This document shows positions 35,464-43,812 of a stretch of DNA of 64,000 nucleotides, in pieces. Where the stretch lies: NCBI RefSeq assembly GCF_900168015.1, contig NZ_FUYR01000001.1:33968-97967 (forward strand), written 5' to 3'. Under the pieces are notes generated by a model. It worked only from the letters and a program-made list of their open reading frames with translations. It had not been told where the DNA came from and did not search any database. The stretch comes from Daejeonella lutea (GTDB lineage: Bacteria > Bacteroidota > Bacteroidia > Sphingobacteriales > Sphingobacteriaceae). Position numbers and translations under genes: made by a program. Numbering within the stretch: position 1 is the stretch's first letter; the number at the start of each line of letters is the position of its first letter.

Positions 35464-37142
35464 AACATCGTAGAAAAGATCTGATCACACTGCTGTTTTC
35501 CTTAATAGCAATTATTATAATCAATATTCTTGCCTCGCATTTTTTTACCCGAATAGATTTTACTGCTGAAAAGAGATATACCCTTTCGCCGATCACGAAG
35601 GATATTCTGAAAAACCTCGATGACAACATTCAGATAACAGTTTACCTTGAGGGAGATGAATTCCCTCCTGCTTTCAGGCGCCTGAGGAGTTCTACTTTCG
35701 ACGTTCTCGCGGATTTTAAAGCATATTCAGGTAATAAGCTAAGTATTGATTTCGTAAATCCAATGGCAGGTGATCAGCGAGCTCAGCAGGAAAACTACCA
35801 AAAGCTGATGGAGACAGGTATCGAACCCACGAATTTGAACGTAACAACCGAAAGTGGGAACTCTCAGAAAATCATTTTTCCTGCCGCTTTAGTGACCTAT
35901 AAAGGTGTGCAGATCCCCGTTAAATTATTACAGACACAGAAGGGAGTAGACCCGCAGGAAGTTTTAAACAATTCTATTCAGAATCTCGAGTATGCATTTG
36001 CCAGCACGATCAAAAAGGCAAGCAGCGGCGGGCGCCAACGTATTGGTTTGACAGAGGGCCATGGTGAGCTGACTGATTTACAACTGAGTGATGCAATGAA
36101 TTCGCTTGCTGATTGGTCGGAAGTTGGCCGGGTGGACCTTGGTACAATTAGTTTTGAGGGCCTTGATAAATTACGACTTCTGATCATTGCAAAGCCCGAT
36201 AGGCAATTTACAGAAGCGGAAAAATACAAGATTGATTATTTTGTGATGCGGGGTGGAAGAGTCTTATGGGCCATTGATCAGGTGAGTGCTGAACTGGATA
36301 GCCTGCGTGGTGCCGGAGAACAGTTAGCCTTCGGCAAGAAGCTCAATCTTGACGATATGCTTTTCAGATATGGGGCCAGAATTAATTACGATCTGATAGC
36401 CGATTTAAATAGCGCGCAAATTCCATTGAATGTAGGTGCGGTGGCCGGACAACCTCAAATCCAGCTTTTGCCGTGGATGTTCTACCCTATTTTTATGCCT
36501 GTTTCAACCCATCCGCTGGTAAAAAATCTGGATGGTATCCGTTCCGAGTTTCCTTCCACTATCGATCTTATAGATGTTAAAGGTATTAGGGGAGAGGTAG
36601 TATTAGCGTCATCGCCATACAATCGAAAAATTGACGTACCAACGATGTTGTCGCTTCAAATGGTGGAACAGGAGCCTGATCCAAAGTTGTTTCAAGGAGC
36701 TCCGAAAGCCGCCGGAGTTCTTCTTGAAGGCGAATTTCCTTCAGTTTTTCGAAACCGTGCGAGGCCTGTGGGAGTAAGCGGTGCTGCTGTTATTCCACCG
36801 GTAAGTAAGCCAGGCAAGATGCTTGTTATCGCTGATGGTGATATTCTGAAGAATCAGATTAACGCATCTGATGGCTCCCACTATCCTTTGGGTTTCGATC
36901 GATACACGCAGGAGCAATACGCAAACAAGAACTTCCTGCTTAATGCTGCTGATTACCTGATGGATGATTCGGGCATTATCGGATTACGCAATAAGGAAAT
37001 TAAATTACGCCTGTTAGACCGCACAAAGATCAGGGCAGAAAAGACCTTTTGGCAGGTAGTAAATCTCGGTTTGCCCCTTATAATGTTGATAGCCTGTGGT
37101 ATTTTTCAACATTACTTCCGTATCAGGAAGTATGCTCGTTAA
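35457..37142 (+). CDS. gldG: GldG transporter accessory protein
   Basis: This 561-residue protein has an N-terminal membrane helix (about 10-31), a large periplasmic region of the GldG/Gldg-family type (TVYLEGDEFPPAFRRLR, LTEGHGELTD, DYFVMRGGRVLWAIDQV) and a C-terminal helix (about 534-554) with a short basic tail. It completes the GldAFG complex. The presence of these genes does not by itself prove gliding. The remaining gld/spr motility and T9SS genes are not in the window. Confidence 0.9.
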   Translation: MVEHRRKDLITLLFSLIAIIIINILASHFFTRIDFTAEKRYTLSPITKDILKNLDDNIQITVYLEGDEFPPAFRRLRSSTFDVLADFKAYSGNKLSIDFVNPMAGDQRAQQENYQKLMETGIEPTNLNVTTESGNSQKIIFPAALVTYKGVQIPVKLLQTQKGVDPQEVLNNSIQNLEYAFASTIKKASSGGRQRIGLTEGHGELTDLQLSDAMNSLADWSEVGRVDLGTISFEGLDKLRLLIIAKPDRQFTEAEKYKIDYFVMRGGRVLWAIDQVSAELDSLRGAGEQLAFGKKLNLDDMLFRYGARINYDLIADLNSAQIPLNVGAVAGQPQIQLLPWMFYPIFMPVSTHPLVKNLDGIRSEFPSTIDLIDVKGIRGEVVLASSPYNRKIDVPTMLSLQMVEQEPDPKLFQGAPKAAGVLLEGEFPSVFRNRARPVGVSGAAVIPPVSKPGKMLVIADGDILKNQINASDGSHYPLGFDRYTQEQYANKNFLLNAADYLMDDSGIIGLRNKEIKLRLLDRTKIRAEKTFWQVVNLGLPLIMLIACGIFQHYFRIRKYAR

Positions 37143-37244
37143 ATTGTATATTTTTACAGGAAATTATTAATAATTTACCTGATTATTATCGTTTAATAGC
37201 TGATTAGGAACTACCAAAAAGCTTTACTATTATTGTTTTTCAGA

Positions 37245-37252
37245 TATTTTTG
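37245..37252 (+). promoter_or_regulatory. TATTTTTG box touching the dnaN start
   Basis: TATTTTTG matches TAnnTTTG. TTTA at 37223-37226, 18 bases upstream, could be a weak -33 element. The box ends three bases before the dnaN ATG, so a transcript from it would have essentially no leader. Confidence 0.4.
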
Positions 37253-37255
37253 AAT

Positions 37256-38380
37256 ATGAGATTTATAGTTTCTACATCTACATTATTAAAACAACTGCTT
37301 GCTGTGAATGGCGCATCGAGCAGCAGTACCGTTTTGCCAATACTTGAGAATTTTCTATTTGAAATTAAAGATGGAACGCTAACCGTTTCAGCTACGGATC
37401 TTCAAACCAGTATGACCACTTCTTTGGCTGTTGAGTCGAAAGAAGATGGCAAGGTTGCCATACCTTCGAAAATTTTGCTTGAAACTTTGAAGACTCTGCC
37501 AGATCAGCCAATCTCATTTTCTGTAGATGATAAGACTTTCTCTATTGAAATAAGCGCGGGTGATGGAAAATATAAATTAAGCGGTGAGAACGGAGAGGAT
37601 TTTCCAAAGATTCCTGTGGTTGAGAACGCTTCATCAGTAGCTATGCCAGCATCAGTTTTGGGCGAGGCGATCAATAAAACACTATTTGCGGTAAGCAGCG
37701 ATGAGCTTCGCCCGGCAATGACCGGCGTTTATTGCCAGTTAAGCCCGGAACACATAACCTTCGTAGCTACAGATGCCCATAAATTGGTTAGGTACAGGAG
37801 GCTAGACACTAAGTCGGAATCGGCTACCACATTCATTCTTCCAAAGAAGGCTTTAACCCTTCTTAAATCATCATTGCCATCCGACGATGTCCATGTTGCG
37901 ATCGAATACAACAACACTAGTGCTTTCTTTAGGTTCGGGAATATTAACCTTATTTGTCGCCTTATCGATGAAAGGTATCCGGATTATGAAGCAGTTATCC
38001 CAAAAGATAATCCCAATAAGCTAGTTATCGATAGAGCACTTTTCCTGAACTGCCTGCGCAGGGTTGTAATCTTTGCTAATAAAACAACACACCAGGTACG
38101 CTTGAAAATAAGTGGAAGCGAACTGAATATTTCTTCCGAAGACATTGATTTTGCTAATGAAGCACATGAGCGATTAAGCTGTCAGTATGAAGGTGAAGAC
38201 ATGGAGATCGGCTTTAATGCTAAATTCCTGATTGAAATGCTTAATAATCTTGGCGGCGAAGAAGTTCTTCTGGAAATGAGCAGCCCGAATCGTGCCGGCT
38301 TATTAATGCCTCAAACACACGACGATCAGGAAGACGTTTTGATGCTCGTTATGCCGGTGATGCTTAATACCTACGCCTGA
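37256..38380 (+). CDS. dnaN: DNA polymerase III beta subunit (sliding clamp)
   Basis: DnaN forms the ring-shaped dimer that tethers the replicative polymerase to DNA. The 374-residue protein from ATG 37256 (MRFIVST) shows three repeated clamp domains. Landmarks are NGASSSSTVLPILENFLF, FAVSSDELRPAMTGVY, FVATDAHKLVRYR and the C-terminal VLMLVMPVML. A TTG two codons upstream is less likely as the start. The gene is not next to dnaA or an origin, as is common in Bacteroidota. It is followed by a strong terminator. Confidence 0.96.
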   Translation: MRFIVSTSTLLKQLLAVNGASSSSTVLPILENFLFEIKDGTLTVSATDLQTSMTTSLAVESKEDGKVAIPSKILLETLKTLPDQPISFSVDDKTFSIEISAGDGKYKLSGENGEDFPKIPVVENASSVAMPASVLGEAINKTLFAVSSDELRPAMTGVYCQLSPEHITFVATDAHKLVRYRRLDTKSESATTFILPKKALTLLKSSLPSDDVHVAIEYNNTSAFFRFGNINLICRLIDERYPDYEAVIPKDNPNKLVIDRALFLNCLRRVVIFANKTTHQVRLKISGSELNISSEDIDFANEAHERLSCQYEGEDMEIGFNAKFLIEMLNNLGGEEVLLEMSSPNRAGLLMPQTHDDQEDVLMLVMPVMLNTYA

Positions 38381-38415
38381 TTAATTTCATAGAAACTTAA
38401 AAAGATTTTGTAAAA

Positions 38416-38440
38416 GCCCGGTTCGTAAACCGGGTTTTTT
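38416..38440 (+). terminator. Terminator of dnaN
   Basis: The stem CCCGGTT (38417-38423) pairs with AACCGGG (38428-38434), followed by six T residues. It lies 37 bases after the stop codon. Confidence 0.85.
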
Positions 38441-38504
38441 GTTGTACGCGTTGTAATATTTTACCATTTCAAAGCGTATTCATATATATCTATTTAAATA
38501 AATT

Positions 38505-39209
38505 ATGAAAGCATTAAATCAATTAGGAAAGATCAGGCTCGTAAAATCATTGGTGACTCTGGTTGCGGTGACGGTTTTTTTCTCTGCATGTAGTAAAGAT
38601 GATAATGATGACATACTTAGCGGTGAAGCGAAAGTGATGATCGTAAATTCAGCGTCCGGATCAGCCGCTCAGGATTTTTATCTTGACAACACAAAGGTTA
38701 ACGCTCAGGCGGTTGCATACTCCCAAAGTACTGCGTATATTGCTACTCCGGCGGGGTATAGCCGGAAAGGGGAATTCAAAAATTCTGGTTCGACAACGGC
38801 CAATTTCACCGGCTATGTAGACGTCCTTCCAAACAAAAGCTACACATTTTTCTACACGACAAAGGCGGATGGTTCTGGAAACAGCAGTGCTGTATTTCAG
38901 GATGAAACGACAACCTCATCTACTACTAGGGCAAGAGTTCGTTTTGTAAACCTGGCCTCAGGATTCAACTCCGCTAATTTTTTGATCACTGGCGGAACTA
39001 CCCTGGCTTCAAATGTTGCTTTTGCTGCAGCTTCAACATACAATGATGTTGATCCCGGAACTATTTTATTACAAACGTCACTTGCAACGGGTGGAACAGC
39101 CTCGGCCAATTTAGGAAGCTTTACTTTGCAGGCTGGAAAGATTTACACCATTTATACAAGCGGTTCTTTGACAGCAACGGTTTCGGCTGGATTAATCACA
39201 CATAATTAA
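38505..39209 (+). CDS. DUF4397 domain lipoprotein
   Basis: This 234-residue lipoprotein has a signal sequence to about residue 29 and the lipobox FSAC, then an acidic KDDNDD linker. The mature part holds two DUF4397-type repeats that begin AKVMIVNSASGSAAQDFYLD and RARVRFVNLASGFNSANFLI. Each carries a following YVDVLPNKSYTFFYT or LQAGKIYTIYTSG strand. The family occurs on bacterial surfaces and its function is unknown. It is a single gene between two terminators. Confidence 0.9.
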   Translation: MKALNQLGKIRLVKSLVTLVAVTVFFSACSKDDNDDILSGEAKVMIVNSASGSAAQDFYLDNTKVNAQAVAYSQSTAYIATPAGYSRKGEFKNSGSTTANFTGYVDVLPNKSYTFFYTTKADGSGNSSAVFQDETTTSSTTRARVRFVNLASGFNSANFLITGGTTLASNVAFAAASTYNDVDPGTILLQTSLATGGTASANLGSFTLQAGKIYTIYTSGSLTATVSAGLITHN

Positions 39210-39226
39210 TATAATTCATTTGCAAT

Positions 39227-39270
39227 AAAATAGAAAACTCGGGTCTTTTAGCCTGAGTTTTCTATTTTTG
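39227..39270 (+). terminator. Long terminator hairpin after the DUF4397 gene
   Basis: Fourteen bases (39227-39240) pair with 39255-39268, with a T-run at the 3' end. The 3' arm contains TATTTTTG (39263-39270), a TAnnTTTG match 21 bases before the first dedA start. The terminator of one gene may thus overlap the promoter of the next. Confidence 0.75.
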
Positions 39271-39291
39271 TGGAAATTTTAAAAGCGCAAT

Positions 39292-39945
39292 TTGGAACTA
39301 ATTCAGCAGCTTCTCGATTTCATCCTTCATATCGACAAGCATTTAATTGAAATTGTTCAGGACTATCAGACCTGGACCTATCTGATCCTTTTCCTTATTA
39401 TTTTTGCTGAGACGGGTTTTGTTGTTACTCCTTTTCTTCCTGGTGATTCTCTTTTATTTGCAGCCGGAGCAATAATTGCTAAACCGGAAAGCGGTCTTAA
39501 TATATTCCTGATGTGCTTGCTCCTTATTGTAGCAGCTGTGCTGGGTGACCTGGTGAATTACCATATTGGAAATTATATCGGCCCAAAGGCTTTCAGCGGA
39601 AAGTATAAATGGCTTAAGACTGAATATCTTGAAAAGACCCAACAGTTTTATAATAAGCACGGGGGTAAAACCATAATCTATGCCCGCTTCATTCCGATTG
39701 TTAGAACCTTTGCACCATTTGTGGCTGGCATTGGAACGATGAGTTATTCTAAGTTTGCTTCCTATAATGTTGTAGGTGGGGTTTTATGGGTGGTTTCGTT
39801 TTTGTTCCTTGGATACTTCTTCGGCGGACTGCCCGTCATAAAGGATAATTTCACCTATGTCATCTTTGGCATTATTATTCTCTCCATACTGCCACCCATT
39901 ATTGAATTGATCCGAGAGAAGCGTAAAAGGTCTTCGGAGCTTTGA
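39292..39945 (+). CDS. DedA family membrane protein (copy 1)
   Basis: This 217-residue protein with about five or six membrane segments belongs to the DedA/SNARE-associated family, now linked to lipid carrier recycling (undecaprenyl phosphate flipping) in other bacteria. Conserved features are FAETGFVVTPFLPGDSLLF and the basic motif YARFIPIVRTFAPFVAG. It starts at TTG 39292; there is no ATG at a suitable place. A close paralogue follows 35 bases downstream, also with a TTG start. Confidence 0.9.
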   Translation: MELIQQLLDFILHIDKHLIEIVQDYQTWTYLILFLIIFAETGFVVTPFLPGDSLLFAAGAIIAKPESGLNIFLMCLLLIVAAVLGDLVNYHIGNYIGPKAFSGKYKWLKTEYLEKTQQFYNKHGGKTIIYARFIPIVRTFAPFVAGIGTMSYSKFASYNVVGGVLWVVSFLFLGYFFGGLPVIKDNFTYVIFGIIILSILPPIIELIREKRKRSSEL

Positions 39946-39980
39946 TTTTTCTTTAACTATTACACCTTCACACATACACA

Positions 39981-40637
39981 TTGGAATTTATAACCGAAAT
40001 TTTTGATATTATTCTTCATATAGATAAATACCTAGTTAAAATTGTAAGCGACTACCGTACCTGGACTTACCTGATTATATTTCTAGTGATTTTTGCAGAG
40101 ACCGGTTTTGTCGTCACTCCGTTTCTTCCCGGCGATTCGCTGCTCTTTGCGGTTGGAGCACTGATAGCAAAAGGAGATACCGGCCTTGATATTTATTTGA
40201 TGGGTCTTCTGTTGATTGCGGGGGCGATAATGGGGAATACTGTTAATTATTTTCTTGGCAATTACTTTGGTCCAAAAGTCTTTAAACCGGAAAACCGGAT
40301 CCTCAAGGTTGACTATTACAATAAAACACAGGACTATTTTGATAAAAAAGGTGGCAGTATGTTAATAATAAGCCGCTTTATGCCAATTTTCAGGACGGTG
40401 GCCCCCTTTGTTGCAGGTGTTGGGAAGATGAATTTTGGCCAGTTTACTTATTATAATATTGTTGGTGGTGTTCTTTGGATAGTGAGTTTTCTGGGTATCG
40501 GATTTATTTTTGGAAACATTCCTTTCATTAAAGACAACTTCACGTATGTCATGCTGGTGATCATCGTATTAACCATTCTCCCGGCTGTATTCGCAGCAGT
40601 AAAAGCGAGGCGAACCATGAATAAGGGAGAAATTTAA
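39981..40637 (+). CDS. DedA family membrane protein (copy 2)
   Basis: This 218-residue paralogue is collinear with copy 1 over its full length. It shares the FAETGFVVTPFLPGDSLLF segment and has SRFMPIFRTVAPFVAG as its conserved basic motif. It also starts at TTG (39981). The pair looks like a tandem duplication that has diverged to perhaps 60 per cent identity by eye. The 3' end overlaps the convergent gene at 40634 by four bases. Confidence 0.9.
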   Translation: MEFITEIFDIILHIDKYLVKIVSDYRTWTYLIIFLVIFAETGFVVTPFLPGDSLLFAVGALIAKGDTGLDIYLMGLLLIAGAIMGNTVNYFLGNYFGPKVFKPENRILKVDYYNKTQDYFDKKGGSMLIISRFMPIFRTVAPFVAGVGKMNFGQFTYYNIVGGVLWIVSFLGIGFIFGNIPFIKDNFTYVMLVIIVLTILPAVFAAVKARRTMNKGEI

Positions 40638-41596
40638 TTTTCATCTCTCCCAATAATTTTACCTTTTTCATAAGACTGGCGTTCTTTTTCCTGCGCCTCT
40701 TTTTCCTCAGTTGTAATTTCAATTTTGATTAGTCCTTTGAGATCAGGTTGCCCGGCATCAACCCATGCAGAGAACCAGTAGCTGCCTGTTTTCCACACAG
40801 ATGAGCGCATCTGTGCTTCAACCATACCATTCATTGCATCGTGGTAAGCCCTAGAATAGGCTTCGGAATACTGTCGCTCCAGCCGTCCATTACGCTCGCT
40901 AAACGAGAATTTCTGACTTGAAGGAAACGTGTTATTCAACCGCGCCTCAATTAGTAAAACTGAATCCTTATGAGACTGAGCTTTCCTGACGATAGCCCAT
41001 GCATCTTTTAAGGGGTCGGAAATATATTGTGCGCGGCCAACCAGAAAATCATACTCTTTATGGAACAATTCCGGAAGGCGACTTTCCCAAAAGCCATGAA
41101 TACCAGTCTGACCGGTGAGTTGACCATTATAATTTTCCGTAGTGTGTAACGGGACATGTGCATCCCCAATATAATGACCGAGATCAGCAGATAATCTAAG
41201 AATCCGTATCGAATCACGCATTACGAATGCCCGGACCAGTGCATAGTAAGTTCTTTCAATTTGCCATGGAACAATTCCATTTTCGAAGAGAGTGTGCTCG
41301 GTATATTTATTAGCAGCATCTTTCCATTTCTGAGGAATGCTATCGAAAGGGGCATTGCCATACCTGTCCGTGTCGATGAAATGGCGGGCCGCCTCTGCTG
41401 TATCAGCATATCTCCGTTTATCAGGGTCAACCGCATGTTCGGTGATATATTGAATATTGTTTTTGTAGAACCGTATCATCCCTGATGGTAAGGTGTAAAC
41501 TGCAAGGCGGTTTATATTTTGATGCGCAAAGAATCCCCAGGTAAAACCCAGCATTAAAGGCGTGATCAGAATGAACAGTAGATACTTCCTTCTCAT
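40634..41596 (-). CDS. Zinc-dependent phospholipase C/S1-P1 nuclease-like secreted protein
   Basis: This 320-residue protein has a signal peptide (about 1-20). The mature N-terminus is WGFFAHQNINRLAVYTLP, where the Trp and His are typical first zinc ligands of this fold. Later ligands lie in AARHFIDTDRYG, RLSADLGHYIGDAHVPLHT and GIHGFWESRLPELF. The pattern fits the phospholipase C/P1 nuclease superfamily. Phospholipase or nuclease activity cannot be told apart by eye. It converges on the second dedA gene. Confidence 0.85.
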   Translation of the reverse strand: MRRKYLLFILITPLMLGFTWGFFAHQNINRLAVYTLPSGMIRFYKNNIQYITEHAVDPDKRRYADTAEAARHFIDTDRYGNAPFDSIPQKWKDAANKYTEHTLFENGIVPWQIERTYYALVRAFVMRDSIRILRLSADLGHYIGDAHVPLHTTENYNGQLTGQTGIHGFWESRLPELFHKEYDFLVGRAQYISDPLKDAWAIVRKAQSHKDSVLLIEARLNNTFPSSQKFSFSERNGRLERQYSEAYSRAYHDAMNGMVEAQMRSSVWKTGSYWFSAWVDAGQPDLKGLIKIEITTEEKEAQEKERQSYEKGKIIGRDEN

Positions 41597-41730
41597 GAAT
41601 TTAAATTACTCAGCATATTTTGAATCTTTGAGTGAAGGCTTAAACGAATGAGTTATCGGTTATCTTGAAAAATAGCCCTTTGCGAGGTTTATTAGAGGAA
41701 TTTAGATAATATGATTTTTTTAATTTTAGC

Positions 41731-41761
41731 TTTGTATTTTAAATAAATCGGCATATATTTG
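41731..41761 (+). promoter_or_regulatory. rpsT promoter
   Basis: TTTG at 41731-41734 and TATATTTG at 41754-41761 are separated by 19 bases. This is a textbook match to the Bacteroidota promoter. Transcription would begin near 41766, about 37 bases before the ATG. Confidence 0.8.
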
Positions 41762-41802
41762 CAGTCCTTAAAAGAGGGACGCAAAAAACACAAGCTTAAG
41801 AA

Positions 41803-42057
41803 ATGGCAAATCATAAATCATCGATAAAAAGAATAAGATCAAACGCAGCTAAGCGTTTACGTAATCGTTACCAGGCAAAAACTACCAGAAGTGCTATCAA
41901 AAGATTACGTACTACAACTGATAAATCAGAAGCAACTCCGCTTTTGGGTAAAGTGATCTCTATGCTTGATCGTTTGGCAAAAAAGAACATCATACACAAG
42001 AATAAAGCTTCTAACAATAAATCGAAACTTACAAAGTTCGTTAACGGGTTAAAATAA
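41803..42057 (+). CDS. rpsT: 30S ribosomal protein S20
   Basis: This is an 84-residue, very basic helical protein that binds 16S rRNA early in small subunit assembly. The start [23 protein letters not shown] and the ending [13 protein letters not shown] are diagnostic. It is a single gene with a strong promoter upstream and a strong terminator at 42082-42114. Confidence 0.97.
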   Translation: MANHKSSIKRIRSNAAKRLRNRYQAKTTRSAIKRLRTTTDKSEATPLLGKVISMLDRLAKKNIIHKNKASNNKSKLTKFVNGLK

Positions 42058-42081
42058 GACCTTTAATAAAGACCTTTAAAT

Positions 42082-42114
42082 AAAGGGTTCCGAGCATATC
42101 GGGACCCTTTTTTT
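42082..42114 (+). terminator. Terminator of rpsT
   Basis: A 12-bp stem (42082-42093 with 42099-42110, one G-T pair) and a T-run to 42114 lie 25 bases beyond the rpsT stop. Confidence 0.85.
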
Positions 42115-42144
42115 GTTTTGGTCCGAATCCATTTAAGTTTAGTT

Positions 42145-42846
42145 ATGGAAACGTATAAGGAGAAAATAACTATCAAGCTATGGGCGGAAGAAGATCGTCC
42201 CCGCGAGAAACTTAGCATGCTCGGAAGACGCAGCCTCAGTGATGCGGAACTGCTGGCAATACTCATCGGCTCTGGCAGCAGGAATGAAAGCGCCGTGGAA
42301 TTAAGTAAACGTATTCTTCATGGTTGCGAAACTGACTTAAACCAGCTGGCTAAACTGAGTGTAAAGGAGCTTTCCAGATTTAAGGGAATCGGGGAAGCAA
42401 AAGCGATCACCATCATTGCTGCATTGGAGCTAGGCAGACGCAGAAAGGACATCGTTCCAGTCCAGCCTGTACAGATCAGCACCAGTATCGATGTTTACGA
42501 GGTGATTGCGTCGCAGTTCAAGGACCTGAATCACGAAGAATTCTGGATTCTGCTATTGAATCGAGCAAACAGGGTAACTTCAAAGCATTTGATAAGCAAG
42601 GGTGGGCAGGCCGGAACGATAGCCGATCCTAAGATCATTTTCAATATTGCACTTGAAAATCATGCAGCTTCCATTATCTTAGCCCACAATCATCCGTCAG
42701 GGAACTTGAAACCCAGCCAATCTGATCTTGATTTAACAAAAAAACTCAGGTCTGCAGGCCAGTTTTTAGACCTTCCAGTGTTAGATCACCTGATCATTGC
42801 AGATCAAGGCTTTCTAAGTTTTGCAGATGAAGGGATACTAACATAA
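42145..42846 (+). CDS. radC: RadC family JAB1/MPN domain protein
   Basis: This 233-residue protein from ATG 42145 (METYKEKITIKLW) has an N-terminal UPF0758 region with a helix-hairpin-helix (LSRFKGIGEAKAITIIAALELG). A JAMM metalloprotease-like domain follows with the metal ligands in HNHPSG and SQSDLDLT. Its historic link to DNA repair is doubtful and the biochemical role is unsettled. A TTG start at 42118 would run into the rpsT terminator and is rejected. The next gene begins 7 bases downstream. Confidence 0.93.
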   Translation: METYKEKITIKLWAEEDRPREKLSMLGRRSLSDAELLAILIGSGSRNESAVELSKRILHGCETDLNQLAKLSVKELSRFKGIGEAKAITIIAALELGRRRKDIVPVQPVQISTSIDVYEVIASQFKDLNHEEFWILLLNRANRVTSKHLISKGGQAGTIADPKIIFNIALENHAASIILAHNHPSGNLKPSQSDLDLTKKLRSAGQFLDLPVLDHLIIADQGFLSFADEGILT

Positions 42847-42853
42847 ATTATTC

Positions 42854-43696
42854 ATGAAAAAAATCATCTTACTTTTTATTCTGATAAACTTTTCAGCTGA
42901 GATACGTGCTCAGCAAAATAAATACGGATCTTTAAACGTGTTGAGCTATAATATCCGGTATAACAATCCACGTGATAGCGTAAATGCCTGGCCGAATCGT
43001 AAGGAATGGGTAAAGTCGCTGGTGAAATTTTACGACACCGATATACTTTGTATACAGGAGGGTTTGAGCGATCAGGTTGACTTCCTGCAAACGGCCACAG
43101 GCTTCGCTGTCGAAGGTGTGGGACGCGATGATGGAAAGAGGGCAGGCGAATTTGCAGCTATTTACTACAACCCAAATCGTTTCGTTAAAAGAGTCTCTGG
43201 CCACTTCTGGCTTTCCGAGACGCCTGAGGTGCCTTCGAAAGGTTGGGATGCTGCAATAGTAAGACTTTGTACCTGGGTTCGTTTATATGACAAAGAGCGC
43301 AAGCAGGAGTTTTTCGTTTTCAATACACACTATGATCATATGGGGGCTGTAGCGAGGCTCAGATCTTCAGAGTTGATTCAGAAGCAGATTCCTCTCATTG
43401 CGGGTGATCTCCCGGTAATCCTGACCGGAGATCTTAATGTAACTCCAGAAACCGAATCTGTAGCTACGATTAAAACATTCCTAAGCGATGCACGTGAGGT
43501 GTCAATGGAGCCGCCTTATGGTCCTCAGGGCTCGTTTAATGCATTTAATTTCAATGCGCCGCTTAAAGAGCGCATCGACTACATATTTACCAGCAGGCAA
43601 TTCAAAGTGCTTAAATATGGCATACTTTCCGATTCAAAAGATCAACGCTATCCATCAGACCATTTGCCGGTGTTGGCGAGGGTGAGGATTGAGTAG
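42854..43696 (+). CDS. Secreted endonuclease/exonuclease/phosphatase family protein
   Basis: This 280-residue protein has a signal peptide (about 1-19, ending IRAQ) and an EEP fold. Active-site elements are LSYNIRYNN, the Glu of LCIQEGLSD, HYDHMGAVAR, LTGDLNVTPE and the final SDHLPVLARV. Secreted members in Bacteroidota act on sugar phosphates, phospholipids or nucleic acids; the substrate here is open. It follows radC by 7 bases. Confidence 0.9.
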   Translation: MKKIILLFILINFSAEIRAQQNKYGSLNVLSYNIRYNNPRDSVNAWPNRKEWVKSLVKFYDTDILCIQEGLSDQVDFLQTATGFAVEGVGRDDGKRAGEFAAIYYNPNRFVKRVSGHFWLSETPEVPSKGWDAAIVRLCTWVRLYDKERKQEFFVFNTHYDHMGAVARLRSSELIQKQIPLIAGDLPVILTGDLNVTPETESVATIKTFLSDAREVSMEPPYGPQGSFNAFNFNAPLKERIDYIFTSRQFKVLKYGILSDSKDQRYPSDHLPVLARVRIE

Positions 43697-43780
43697 CGAC
43701 GAGAAGCGAGCAGCAAGAAACGAGGCCGGGGTAGATTGTGGCCTGAAATCTCGTTTCTCGCATCTCAATTCTCGCATCTC
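43694..43780. repeat. CGAGAAGCGAG word hairpin upstream of pheT
   Basis: The left arm 43694-43725 (GCGACGAGAAGCGAG, AAGAAACGAGG) and the right arm 43748-43780 (ATCTCGTTTCTCGCATCTC) are imperfect reverse complements. The word matches the element between glyS and gldA. Confidence 0.65.
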
Positions 43781-43795
43781 TTACTATCTTTGTCG
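43781..43795 (+). promoter_or_regulatory. pheT upstream element with TATCTTTG box, shared with glyS
   Basis: TTACTATCTTTGTCG is identical to the glyS element on the minus strand at 33871-33885. The TATCTTTG core (43785-43792) ends 20 bases before the pheT ATG. Confidence 0.6.
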
Positions 43796-43812
43796 TTCAT
43801 CATTTTTAGAAC

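Noticed and set aside
33972-37142. Full gliding motility or T9SS locus
   Set aside because: Only gldA, gldF and gldG are present; gldK-N, sprA and others are absent from the window, so gliding cannot be claimed.
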